Source of the DNA: Alentia gelatinosa
Lineage: Eukaryota > Annelida > Polychaeta > Phyllodocida > Polynoidae
Assembly: GCA_950022655.1 (NCBI GenBank)
Contig: OX465579.1
Coordinates: 39,473,950 to 39,537,949 of the forward strand
Direction of reading: 5' to 3'
Length of the DNA: 64,000 nucleotides
Shown: one piece after another, positions 21,278-32,519 of the stretch
Position numbering within the stretch: position 1 is the stretch's first letter
Layout of the letters: each line of letters starts with the position of its first letter
Notes under the pieces: generated by a model
What the model was told of the DNA's origin: nothing
Database searches by the model: none
What the model saw: only the letters and a program-made list of their open reading frames with translations
Translations under genes and position numbers: made by a program

Positions 21278-22153
21278 TCAAATGCCAGATAGATAAGTAT
21301 GGAGTATGTTTCTAGAGAAGGTAGTATTTTGCAGGTCTCTACTGATATGCTAAATGCTCACAATTCACTCACTGTTTTATTCATGTTTAACTCCATACAA
21401 ACGCTTCACTATCTACGATTCCCACATTGTAGATAACACATTCTAACAGTCATGCAAAAAAGGACAGAGATGTTTCCCCTTAAACACTAATTTCTCCAAA
21501 CTTCATCTAGATGAAGCGCAATATAAACACGACATTAAACACGAAATATGTACGTTACAATAGGATATTCATAGTTCTGCAGACCTTTTAGGGACCTGCT
21601 ATTAGCAACCCAAAACATCTATTCACGGTATATTTTAGGCGTCTTTCCCTCGGGTAAAGCTATGACGACAGTAATTACCAATGGTCGACATATTTCCCCG
21701 TGAAAGGCATTAAGAGAGAGAGAAAGAAAGAGATGCGTGCACGCACCACGGGAGATATCAAATACCTCCTTGACAGCCGGCCCTTCCATATTAAACCAAT
21801 TCAGATTTTAAAGACTTTAGAGAACAGGTAGGGGGTCTGTCAAAGCCGGGTTTGCCACACACTTATGTCCATTATAAAAATAGACAGAGCTCACAAAGCC
21901 GTGCAAATTAAAAGCTAGAAGACCCCAGAAACAATTTACTATCTCTTGTCGCTATGCACGTATATATACATGGTATGCAGCGGTCTGGGAGTAAATCACT
22001 TATTGTACATATCTATAAATATTTCTCCGGATATGACTGGTAAGAATTCAGTTAATATATCTGCAGGTGTACCTCCTTTAAATGCACTATATGGAATCGC
22101 ATGAAGAATCTAATAAACCTAGAAGAAACGTCGCAATTGATAACGAACTCTTG

Positions 22154-22167
22154 CCCCCCCCCCCCCC
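22154..22167. repeat. Poly-C run
   Basis: Fourteen consecutive C residues. Confidence 0.97.
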
Positions 22168-22628
22168 AACCCCATCTCTATGTCCAACAATCACAAATAA
22201 ATTGTATAAACTATAATCAGCTTGACTGTTTTTGTGGCTCATCTTCAACCTGATTATGCATGGAAACGTGTAACATAGAGGTCTAAAGGACATTGGTGTA
22301 ATGTATGGGCAAGAACCGAGAGGTAGCCTGTGTATGCCACGTGGAAAGTTTAAAATGTATTGACCAGACTTGTATTCGTAATGTACAAACAGAACACCAC
22401 AGAGACCGTGAACTGTTGGATCTAATTCCAGCTGCTCTATTAATATCCCGTGAGTAGGAACTCTACAAAACCCTAGCTGATACCAGTGCAAGACGACGCC
22501 CTATCCCCTGATACATATAATATTCTATATATCCCATGTTTCCCATCGCAAATCATTCATTTCGACCTGCGCATGGTGTAAAGGAAGAAGTGAAGATAGC
22601 GAGTTCGGAAGTTTCTTTGTTTACACAG

Positions 22629-22669
22629 TGAGGTCTCCATCTGTGCAGTGCCTCCCTCTCGTGGTAGCG
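22629..22669 (+). CDS. Candidate 41-nt microexon
   Basis: A strong acceptor (TTTCTTTGTTTACACAG) and a donor, AGCG|GTAAGA, bracket 41 nt. Two frames are open; one (EVSICAVPPSRGS) would accept a phase-2 intron, as left by the exon at 9447-9496, and leave phase 1. This is splice-signal evidence only. Confidence 0.2.
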
Positions 22670-23863
22670 GTAAGAGGTAGTAATCGTTATGACCCATAGG
22701 AAATCCCGAGAGATTTGCAATAACCCCCAACCGGTACTCCCCACCCTCACCCACACACCGCGTTATGCAGAGCAAAGATAACTACGGATCTAAATATAAA
22801 TTAAGTTCGGGATCCGCGTAGATCCCTGAGGAAATCCAGAATGAGTTCCAAGATGATTATGGTCAATTCGCCGGGTACCTCTTCCGGAAATGAGACTGAA
22901 TCCTCTTTTCGCCCTCACAGCGATCACTTGTGGGACGTGCGTTAAGAAGTGTATCAGGTATCTTCGTCTTATGTATTAAAGCGTCTATATTTGTAAAGTT
23001 TTCTAATTTCCCATAGCATAGCTTGTCAATCTACTGTTTCATTATTTATACCCCTTGTATCTTCTTGATAATGATGTCATTGATTATGATATATAATTCT
23101 GAATGTTAAGATAGGTAGGCCTATATAAATGGTCTTGATATCACTCTCGTTAATCATCACCTAACGCCATTGATAGCTTTACTTGAATCTTTGATTTCAA
23201 AGTTCACTCTGTAATTATCCCCATATTACTCACACATTATACTATATCTGGAAAACTCAGGCCACTTGAGGTGATACTTTTATCTAAATAATGAGAAATA
23301 ACGAAAAATGCACTGTGATTGGACTACGTCGGAAGCAATGCATAACTTTTCAAAGCGATTGTTTTATGCCCCAGACATAAGATTAAAAGCAACTACGTTC
23401 GTGTATGTTCCAGGCAAACAGAGGATCTTCTTGATTTTTTACATCAATTATATAATGGCTCCGTGTCTGTCCATTGTCATTTTCAACGCCTTTTTTCCAG
23501 GTTTTAGGCCTAAGGGGAGTTGCTGCACCCATGAATGACGACAGGGTGGTCTCCAATGCGTAGACAAAAGATCAGTACAAGTCTGACTAATGGCCGAGCG
23601 TTAATCACACGCGTTCCCATAGATCACTGCTCCGTCCCCGCCTGTTTTACGCTCCCTGCCTCTCCCCATGTCTCTCTTTCTTTATTGTCTCACTTGACTT
23701 TCTATACATTCCTATTTCTAGCTCGTTTAAAAAGACAAAGGGTATTTAAGTCTCTTTTCTACTTTTACTAAGAAAATGATAACAGTTGATGATAATATAA
23801 AATGTGCAGAGTTTGACCATTTTCATCGGATGGAAATAACGATAAGAGCATTAGTCTGGACCG

Positions 23864-24310
23864 ATGGCTCATTGTCACCGTATCGCCATATGGCTCTCTA
23901 TGTTGCTGCTGTTGACCCTGTCACCTCGCTCTCACAGATCACAAGTTCTAGCTTCTCCCAAACCAAAGGCTCACTGCTCATTGAATTCAACTGTATTCTC
24001 TGGCACCACACATCCTTGCAGATTCGACACGCGACAAGCATACCGCCCCCGTAACGGTGGCGTTCTGTCTCCTCGTTCATTTACAGGCTTAGACAGTCTG
24101 CGAGTAGTGTGTGGACGGGCGACTTTTCTTAATTGTGTACTTTATCATTTCCTATTGTCCTTCTTTCCGACGATGCCCACACGGAAAATGACCGCTATTC
24201 GGAGGCCGGAGGCCGCCATCTTGTGCGGACGAGTACTTCCGGTTGTGGACAGGCACGCCTGCCCTTATGGCATGTGTCAGGCGGCGGTGGCGTCGGATAG
24301 ATGGCGTTGA
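23864..24310 (+). CDS. Open frame with signal-peptide-like start (uncertain)
   Basis: ATG at 23864 opens 148 codons, the longest frame outside the mobile elements. The start MAHCHRIAIWLSMLLLLTLS looks like a signal peptide, followed by a basic Ser/Pro-rich region and a few scattered Cys. Against it, another frame over 23776-24054 is also open for 92 codons, and the last third runs through a CpG-dense YY1/ETS promoter-like island. No homology is recognised. It may be chance. Confidence 0.22.
   Translation: MAHCHRIAIWLSMLLLLTLSPRSHRSQVLASPKPKAHCSLNSTVFSGTTHPCRFDTRQAYRPRNGGVLSPRSFTGLDSLRVVCGRATFLNCVLYHFLLSFFPTMPTRKMTAIRRPEAAILCGRVLPVVDRHACPYGMCQAAVASDRWR
24145..24219 (-). CDS. Candidate start of a minus-strand gene at a YY1-type site
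   Basis: CAAGATGGCGGC on the minus strand is both a YY1 site and a start codon context, as in many housekeeping genes. The frame begins MAASGLRIAVIFRVGIVGKK and stops after 24 residues. If real it would need to splice before the stop, and only weak donors (GTGTGG) are visible. It competes with the plus-strand start at 24301. Confidence 0.22.
   Translation of the reverse strand: MAASGLRIAVIFRVGIVGKKDNRK
24211..24241. promoter_or_regulatory. YY1 and ETS sites in a CpG-dense island
   Basis: GCCGCCATCTTG at 24212-24223 is the YY1 consensus (minus orientation). ACTTCCGG at about 24234-24241 is a consensus ETS site. The pairing is characteristic of TATA-less CpG promoters of broadly expressed animal genes. 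Confidence 0.55.
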
Positions 24311-24334
24311 TGGTGGGCGGTAGCCTCATTCGGC
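24301..24334 (+). CDS. Candidate first coding exon
   Basis: ATG at 24301 opens MALMVGGSLIR and reaches a strong donor, CGGC|GTGAGT, with the codon split after one base (phase 1). It lies 60 bp downstream of the ETS site in a CpG-dense island. The base at -3 is T, not a purine, but +4 is G. The phase matches the phase-1 exon candidates further right on the plus strand. This is an alternative to, or bidirectional partner of, the minus-strand start at 24219. Confidence 0.3.
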
Positions 24335-24476
24335 GTGAGTCGCGGCGAGTCGGCGTGGTTCGGCAGTCATCTCAAGTGGACAACAGCGGACGCTGCCCTC
24401 TCTTTTTTTACGCATGCTCAGACTGTCCACTTCCCTCGTCGCGTGGCGTGAGACAAAGCACAGACGATGGGGTACG

Positions 24477-24537
24477 CCCCCGCCCCCATCACCAATCACC
24501 CTCCCACAGCTCCCCCGACAGCCGGACAGTCTAAATA
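24477..24537 (+). promoter_or_regulatory. GC box, CCAAT box and TATA-like element in order
   Basis: CCCCGCCCCC (Sp1-type) at 24477-24486, CCAAT at 24492-24496 and TAAATA at 24532-24537 are arranged as in a plus-strand core promoter, predicting a start near 24560. No coding exon is recognised just downstream. Confidence 0.4.
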
Positions 24538-24559
24538 TGAGACCCTCCACACGAAGTAC

Positions 24560-27500
24560 TTCTAGCGACGCCTGACGGACAATAGGTGCTTTTATTCTCT
24601 CAGACAATAGGCAAGGAGTGCTGAATGTCCGCGTGGTAAATCGCCGGTTGTGGAAATGGTCATTTGTTTTTACCGTTCTACACATTCTCCATCTCCTGGA
24701 AGGGTATATGTTTTAACGTGTCCAATGCAGATGACGCTAAAACGACCATAAGCCTAGATCGAAAGAACTGCTTTAAGCGTGCAGTTCATTCTCTCACATT
24801 GCACCAAAAACAGCTAGGCATGAGATGATTCCGTTGCTGAGCCACGAGCCTAAATTCTTTTTTCTAACCTTGATAAAACTCCTGGTTCACATCATTCTGC
24901 CGAAGATGGAGCACTTGACTATATACTTCATTTAGACGATACAAAATAAAGGTATATGTCGTAACGGTTTGTACTCGTCAGCAAAATACTTCGGCAAAAT
25001 ATGTAGAGATCTAAACTATCGCAGTACGGGTATACAGCTTGCTAATGGATAATTATGAATTTGTTTAGAATATTAATCAACTAAATAGTACGTTTACCAC
25101 CAATTTCGAGTACTGGGGTGTGTAGCTTATACGAGCTAATTAAATTCTTAGCCACCTCAATGATACGGGAGAACCTGGAACATAAACCTTGTGTTTTCAG
25201 AATGTTCCTCTGATATCATTAAGCACATTCATATTTGTTCCTATATCCATGAGTCTTGTCAATCATACAATAGTTAAGAAGCCCTGTTGCAGCACATTGA
25301 TGGAGAGCTCTATACCTCAAAAGTGTGTTACTTTTAGAACAGAAAGCAGAGAATGATTTTGGCGATATATGTGTGCATGTTTATGTTGTTAAACTTCATC
25401 TCCATAGTGTGAGTTTCAACCTGAATTGAAGTATTGCTACTTCTTGTATATCCTTGGCGGATAAGCACAGCTTAGTTCTGATTGTGTTATATGATGCGTC
25501 ATAAGATCTAGAGAATAAGAATTTCACTCGATTATAACTGCCTTTAACTTACTGTAAAGTACCGGTGATAGCAACGCGATGTGGCTTCTGGTAGGCACGT
25601 ACGGTAGATAGGTGCGCGCAGTTAGAACGGAAGCCACAAGTCTATATCAACACGAGTCGACGCGTTTCAAGACCTACTTCATGATACCTGTCCGTTCTCT
25701 CTCCTCATTTACACATCATTCACGACCCGCGTATTTAGAAAACAAATCAACAGTGGTACCAGACAGAACACCCTTACCCCAAGACGTGAAGATTTATTGC
25801 CCCCTCCTGGTACTCCTCCCTGGCGTCACCACGGAGAAGGGAGCGCTGTGAACGGGGTGTGGTGATGAAGGGCCTTCTCTGCTCTCACCCCTCCAGGCCA
25901 TGTAGATAAGAGCCTCGTTGGTGGCAGCCGGCACACAGGTATGCCCCGCGGTCCGGGCCACACAGCGCTATCTGCACCCCGCATCATGCAGAATTTGTCG
26001 CTGACAAGACTCATTAGGGCTAGTTGTGGAGTTGCTAATACCTCTCCTTCCCCGATGAAGAGTGCGTCATTTGACGTTCCCCGCTTCAATGCCTAATGTG
26101 ATAAATGAACGTACTGCATTGGACTTTTGAATTAGTCATTATTTCCTTTTTATATTTAGGAGTAACACTGTAGCCTCGGAAAAGTGATAGTAATGAAATA
26201 TGACCATTCATAAATCATAGGTTCGCAATACTTATACACTAGACTTGCTCAACCTTTGGTTTTGAACGTTCATTAAGTATCATAACATGTTTTGAAATAT
26301 GTAGCCTTCCTCTGACAAGTTATATACACTAGCGAGGATGTTGAAGTGTGGGTACGGGTAGAAGTAGGATTCATGACAGTCTAGATCCATACATACCTGT
26401 GTATGTACATTTATGAGTGGGTCTAGGATCGTGATAGAAGTGGGGCGGACTCAATACCCAATAAGACATTAGTCTGTCGTGTAAAGGGGAGGGTCAAACA
26501 AACCGGAAATCATAGATAGGGGAAGGGCACCCTGACCGCCCCTCCTCAGGACCTCCCATCAATCTTCACCTGCGGACCCACCCATATAGGCCCACACAAC
26601 GATATCGATGTTGATCAGATCGCCTTGTAGTCTACTTAAATTCATGCACTTAAGTCTAAATCCTAGGTCTAAGGGTTTATGTATGCATAGACAGCTACAT
26701 ATGCATACGCATAGAATATATAAGTTAACTTGTATTTATGAACAGACCTGTGCATCTATATATTCAAATTTACGAAACATGTATTTGTAGTTAAGTATGC
26801 AAGATCATAACGTACGTACGTATACTTGCATTTACGGATACTATACATGCATATAATTTTATACATAATGTGTACATGCACAGAAACATACCTTACGTAT
26901 AGAAATCCGAGCTGAGATCTATGCTGCAGCCGAGTAAGAGCCTCGGGTGCGATATGTCAGTCAACTGAGTATCTGGAGACGGGTGCTTACACCATCCACC
27001 TCCGTTATCTGATACATTTATCTAGACCCAGTCCAGACTTGCCTGTAGCCGAGGCAATGTTAAGAATTGCGATTTAGTACTTGTTGATCTTACATTCCTT
27101 CTTTTATACATTAGGCCTTCCTTGCGGGTAAATGCAAATACAGGATCTATATACAGGGTAAATTAAGGGATCCCTGTGCTAATAATCAGATACGTAACGC
27201 AAAAATATATATAACTATTCCTGTAGAAACGTGTCCAAAATCTCAATATATGCTTACGCAAAATATAGAGAAATGAGACGAGCAATCTGCATTGAAGTGT
27301 GTACTTTTCGAGAAATTCGGAAAAGTATAACTAAATTGACGATATACAGTTTGTATAATTCAGAAATACAGAGATGGAATGAGTAATGTAGAAACACAGC
27401 TCATTTCATTTAAACTAAAGTAAAGGTGTAAATGAAACTTCTGGACTGCTAAGTAGAACAGATCCATCTAAATGGATGACATTCGCCTGAATTCACGGTC

Positions 27501-27600
27501 CATCGAGAGCGAGGTCCAAGGTCGTTAGAATGCTATTTGTGAATGCCGGGGTAAAAGTGGTCACCCTAACCAGGTGTGACTTTATGTGTGATCCGGCCGG
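24560..27600. other. No gene seen
   Basis: AT-rich with short frames only. Around 26690-26890 there is a run rich in alternating purine-pyrimidine words (ATGCATA, CGTACGTACGTATA, TACATGCAT) that could favour non-B DNA. No exon is called. Confidence 0.5.
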
Positions 27601-27652
27601 TCATGGGGGATGTTGTGGTTGACCCCGTGGGCCCTGGTACGGCACCCCTAGT

Positions 27653-28051
27653 TGCGCAGGCGCACGATTTAACCAGGCCCAGGTGCCCGAATCACTGCCC
27701 CGGAATGTTTCTCTGCTGAGCACTGAGGAGACCATCATGTAGTTGTTTGGAGCCTATCAGAGCTGTACGCCATCGCAATTGTTCCAATCAGTAAAACAGC
27801 CAAGGTCAATATAAACCAGCGGGTGGAGTGACTGTGCCTCGTTATGGGAGGATGATGCTTTTAGCTTGTGTATAAAGTCATGTTGCGAAAGCTGGCATCG
27901 GGTCCGATTGTTTTATTTATTCAGGCAGGGACCTCATGTAACAACCGACCCTTGTTGATGAGCGACAGGCTTCAAGTCATTAGTGGAACAAGGTAGACCT
28001 CATCCTACAGTGTGAAGAGGAACATATCCACCAATGTATATGCGCATGCGT
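27653..28051. promoter_or_regulatory. Two NRF1-type sites and a CCAAT box
   Basis: TGCGCAGGCGCA at 27653-27664 matches the NRF1 palindrome (YGCGCAnGCGCR). TGCGCATGCGT at 28041-28051 matches at all but the last position. A CCAAT box lies between at 27784-27788. NRF1 sites mark promoters of broadly expressed genes. The candidate exon at 28381 lies 330 bp downstream. Confidence 0.4.
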
Positions 28052-28380
28052 CAGTCTTGCGTTTTCATAAATTCCAAAATTACATCATTTTGAATTATTG
28101 AGAAGGATAAAAACATAGACGTTTGATGGTAATTTGTCAAGACACATTAATGAGTCATGTCCGCAAACTATAAACCCTAGTACCGCATTACATAGACCAT
28201 ATAGGGGATACATACTAAATCTCACTGGATATGTGCCATTGGAAATACCATTCTACTTTCATGGACGAATTGAACAAGAGTCAGTACGGACCATAAGTGA
28301 CGTATTGGTCTCTCCTCTTAGTATGGACGAGAGACATTAGCTGCAGGGTGATTGAGATTAAGCCCGAACCTCTCTGTCAG

Positions 28381-28425
28381 TGACCACCACATCATCTGTG
28401 GGCCAGTCCAAAGTCAACAAGCCAG
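28381..28425 (+). CDS. Candidate 45-nt symmetric (phase 1-1) exon
   Basis: A pyrimidine-rich acceptor (CCTCTCTGTCAG) and donor (CCAG|GTATGG) bracket 45 nt that encode TTTSSVGQSKVNKP with both introns in phase 1. The Thr/Ser-rich peptide would suit a secreted linker-rich protein and joins in phase with the signal-peptide exon at 11381. The short length means chance occurrence is quite possible. Confidence 0.3.
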
Positions 28426-28429
28426 GTAT

Positions 28430-31400
28430 GGCTGAACACGGACTGTTGGCTGACGAGTCCTCCTATTTAATTTGGCTACGCCCGCGTTCTGTTCACACGC
28501 TTGAATCTGGGCCTCCTCCTACACGGACCCCCACCAGGATTCCAACAAGGGCTCCACCCATTCTCCTCATTGGTATTATGACGGTAGGGGTCCAGGGGTC
28601 CTATATAAAAAAACATTAAAGGGACTGCAACGTCAAGATCAAATTGCATCAGTGTATGTTGCTGCACCGTATGAACATGTACGGTGGTCCGAACTAAATG
28701 GGGAACACTCAGACGTCCCCTAACATATATTTGCTTAATGTATAAATCATTCTATTTGACTATTGTTACGAGGCCTCTGATTTGCCTCTTATTTGCTTCA
28801 GAATGGAATAAGGACAACCAACAAATCGACCTTTTTTGATATGTTAACAACTAAAATTACCTTTTTTCTGCCAACGCCTGAGCCTGTCCAATTAACCTTC
28901 AGTCTGTCTCACAACAACTGGCCATCGAATCAATCAGTCCACCATCTAGCCCAAACCTCGGCTAAGTTTCGCAGAATAACCTACAAATCTTATAGTTCCA
29001 GAAAGGCACTGGGTAGAGTCGTAGTTTCTACGTGTATTAGATACAAATCATTCATTATGAGACAATCCAGAAATAATTGGTATTTTCTTGATGTTTGAAA
29101 TAAAGCTGCAAATGCACCTCAGAACTATCTGTTTCCGACGAGCATTGTCTCTGCTGACATCTGTGTGTAAAAAGGTTGTATCGGGGGGCTCTGGCTTGGG
29201 GCCAACAAAAGTAAAACAAACAACCTTCTGGTAAGACTATCCAGATTTCCCCAAGGGTCGCTAGCCCTTCATGTAATCCAAAACAACGTTCGGCTTGGAT
29301 TTCTTTCTCTGCAGTTGACTTCAGGTTCCGTATGCCTTTTAAGAACCTGCACATGCAGGTGTCTCCCACAGGTTTTCTGTCTATCACTACAAGACGGTGA
29401 GAACCTGTAAGCGTTTAGTGTTCTGGAGCAAATCTCTTTTTTCCACTTACATCTGAGGGTGCGTTAGACATCAACGCAACGAGGGTGTGAACACATAGAG
29501 TCCATCATTTCCCTTGAAGGCACATACTTTTTTGTAAGTTGGGTTCACTATTTTTTCAGTGACATGCCTTTCCAAACCAGACAAATATCTTGTCTCCCAC
29601 TGGTAATTCTTACCCAGCCTGTATCACTCCATCTGGGATGAGGGGATTCAAGGAGAGATTTAGAAAGAGAAAAATAGTTACATCTAGGAGGGAGGTGTAA
29701 CGCCGATTCATGTCAGGTTGGCTCTAACTCTCATAACACCCTGGTTGTTATTCTGAAATGTTTTAGATGAAGTCAGATGAAGCTAAAGGTATTCATTGCA
29801 CGACAGTTTGCAGCCTGAGGGACAAATCTATCATATTCTTTTTCAGGCAGAAACGTTCTCAAGTAAAATGATTACTATAGTCTCCCGTGCATGCTGATTA
29901 ACTATTTCGTTTCCTAATGGATCCAGATGTTCGACTTACCTGTTTGATGAAGAGGGAGGCGTGTTATTTATATGTAGAACTTTACTTCCAATGTTCGCTC
30001 TAGATGTCACTATTTCCTCTCATCAGTAATCTCATGATTGAGCCCTGAACTGATAGGAAGCGATGAAAGTTACAACAGAGAGCTGGAAGCAATGTTGTGG
30101 AAGCAGCGAAAGAACCATTAGGTAGTCATTCTGATATGGGATTTTAAGGATTCATATCTGAACTGGGGATGTTATATACACAAGATGTAGAGTAAGATGT
30201 AATAGAATGTATCATGAACCTTAAAGATTTCCTTTAAAGTTTTGTCCGAGGCACATACCAGAAGGTGATATTAATATCCACGAAGGAGATATTTGAGGCT
30301 TTTTATTTCACTCTATGAAACTATCCGTAATGGTATTAATTATGACATTGATTTACCTTTGACCAGATGCTATTTTCCCTCACAGGCCGAAAGAATGTAA
30401 ACGCTTTGATTTCGTCGGTGATCTTCAAGGTCCAGTTTTATCTGGTTGTTTTTTTTAAATTCTAAAGTTTTACGATTATAACATTCGTCCTAAGGTAGAC
30501 GATCTTCCATGTTATGTCAGAGAAAAGCTTACATCACAGACATACAGGACGATTTGACAGGGACGAGTCATATTATACAGTTAACAGAGCACAAGACAAA
30601 AGACAGAGAGACATGACATCCAGGGTATTAACCTTTTCCATTTCAGATCTGTAAGGGTGATATATAAAAAAACAGGTCCATTAATACTAGATTATAGCTT
30701 TTCATCATACGTTACCAATGTATGTGTTATTCCCTAATCTTCATTTCAAAATTTTCCATTTTACTTGTTTGTACATCTAGAGGTAACTTACTCCAATATT
30801 TATTGCCCTAATAAAACGGAGAATGCAATTATCTTTCCGTTCTCAATGTTTTCACTTTAAAAACAATTTTTCCTTCATTCTGTGTTATATTGTAGTCCGC
30901 AATGTTGAGGTCGTCAGTATCATAGCTCATCCCCTTCATATAAATTATCAAATAATATAATCTACGCTCATTCGAGGGTCTTATTTTACAACCAGCATAA
31001 ATTTCATCCCTGTGTAGATCCTGTGCATTCACATTCCCTACTTCAACTCCTAGAGCCTTTTTTTAGCATAATTTGCAATTTCGATCTTAAATCCCTGGGC
31101 ATGCAGCATTGAATTATGTCCGCATATTCAACTATAGATATTGTACAAAGTATTATCTTAGTGCCCATAACTATACCTATGTGAATATTTTCTATTGAGT
31201 ATAAGAAAACCCACAAGTTTAAAGCTACAGTCACTCAGTTTACATGCATATCTGGCTTGCAGCCAGACTTTGTCGTTGTTAGTGCACTTAGCAGATTTCA
31301 GTTGTGGTTAACGAACACACGACACAATGAGTAGACAGTTGCCTCTATAGAGGGGTCCGTGGTCGTAGAGGTTGACGCCCAGATCAGCATGTGCCATGTT

Positions 31401-32360
31401 ACACATTGAGAGACCATTATTTGACTTGCCATACTTTAGATATGGACTTAGATATAAATACCATACCTGGAGGTTAACCCTGGTAGTTAGCTTGCTCCCG
31501 TCCACTGCGATTAGCTATAGCTACTTTCGAACTATTCTTCCCATTTATACTTAGGGGTCATGTATATGCATTATAACCTATAAAACTAAAAACAACCCTC
31601 CAATCTAACTTATTCATAATCCATTCCAGAAAACATATAGGAATCATAGGAAATCAGATTGCTTGCCTTAGCCAATACGTTATCTGTTTGAAAGACCTTG
31701 CAGATATAATTGTCCTGCAATAGTAGAATTTCTTTTATATAAGGATAGAGTGAATAGGATTCTATTTTAATAAATGGCATTGGTTCACAAACCAAACCAA
31801 TGCCTTATCCTGTCAAGAAGGAACTGCAATAAAAGGAGATGTTTTAACGTGAAATGCCTCAGTTAAGTGAATGGTAATTGGCTGGTTCTGTTGGTGTGAT
31901 GTTTACCGCAGGAAGTTCAATGGAGTTAGCAGAAAGAACACTCTCTTTTCCCATTGGGCACAGATGGTATGTACTTTCTATAGGACTTCTTTATCTATCT
32001 ATCTAGATAAGTGTTCACAGATCAGAATAGTCTTTTGATAGCAAAAGGTATTTCTTTGACGGCAAAAGGCTCGTCGGGCCTCTATAATGAGACATGTCTT
32101 CAGTAACGTTCTGATAACACTATAATAGCCCTTTAAAGGTGTGGTAGCCCTAAATGCATATATGTTTGTTCAAACAGAACTTGTCATTTATACTGCAATG
32201 TTGAAATTAATTCATTCACCAAAAAGAGAATTTTTCAATCATTTTAGAATTCAAGTTATGGTGGCTTCATATTCCTCCAGGTAGCACCCAATTATAGCCG
32301 TGAAGGTAGTATACCCATTGGTTGTTTTATTTTATTCATTAATTATGTTATACGAGGTAA
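28430..32360. other. No gene seen
   Basis: AT-rich with isolated frames. The longest is a minus frame over 29058-29404 (about 115 codons, containing VGDTCMCRFLKGIRNLKSTA) preceded by a weak acceptor and lacking a good donor; it is not called. No repeats or RNA genes are recognised. Confidence 0.45.
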
Positions 32361-32369
32361 GGTAAAATC

Positions 32370-32515
32370 AGAAACCCTCTCGATGAAAATAACTTGGTCT
32401 GCACTCCACCTCATTTGTCCGCTACATAATTCACTCAGCTTCGCTCCGTGAATTACTCTGCGGTATAATTCGGTGGGGTATGGACCAATTCATTTTCATC
32501 TCGTGAGTTTCCTTC
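32370..32515. repeat. Long palindromic foldback element
   Basis: Two arms of about 70 bp face each other around a centre near 32443. The left arm contains GATGAAAATAACTTGGTC, CTCCACC and CATAATTCACTC. The right arm, reversed, contains GATGAAAATGAATTGGTCC, CCCCACCG and AGTAATTCACGG. Similarity continues outward to about 32370 and 32515 (CAGAAACCCTCTCG against the reverse of CGTGAGTTTCCTTCT). The design is that of a foldback MITE with almost no loop. No clear target-site duplication is identified. Confidence 0.8.
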
Positions 32516-32519
32516 TAAA

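Noticed and set aside
23776..24054. 92-codon plus frame with a TDGS motif like RNase H
   Set aside because: Only four residues match; no further RNase H motifs, and another frame overlaps.
29058..29404. Minus frame containing VGDTCMCRFLKGIRNLK, faintly like a tyrosine-recombinase motif
   Set aside because: The likeness is a handful of residues with no catalytic Arg/His/Tyr context; acceptor is weak and no donor fits.
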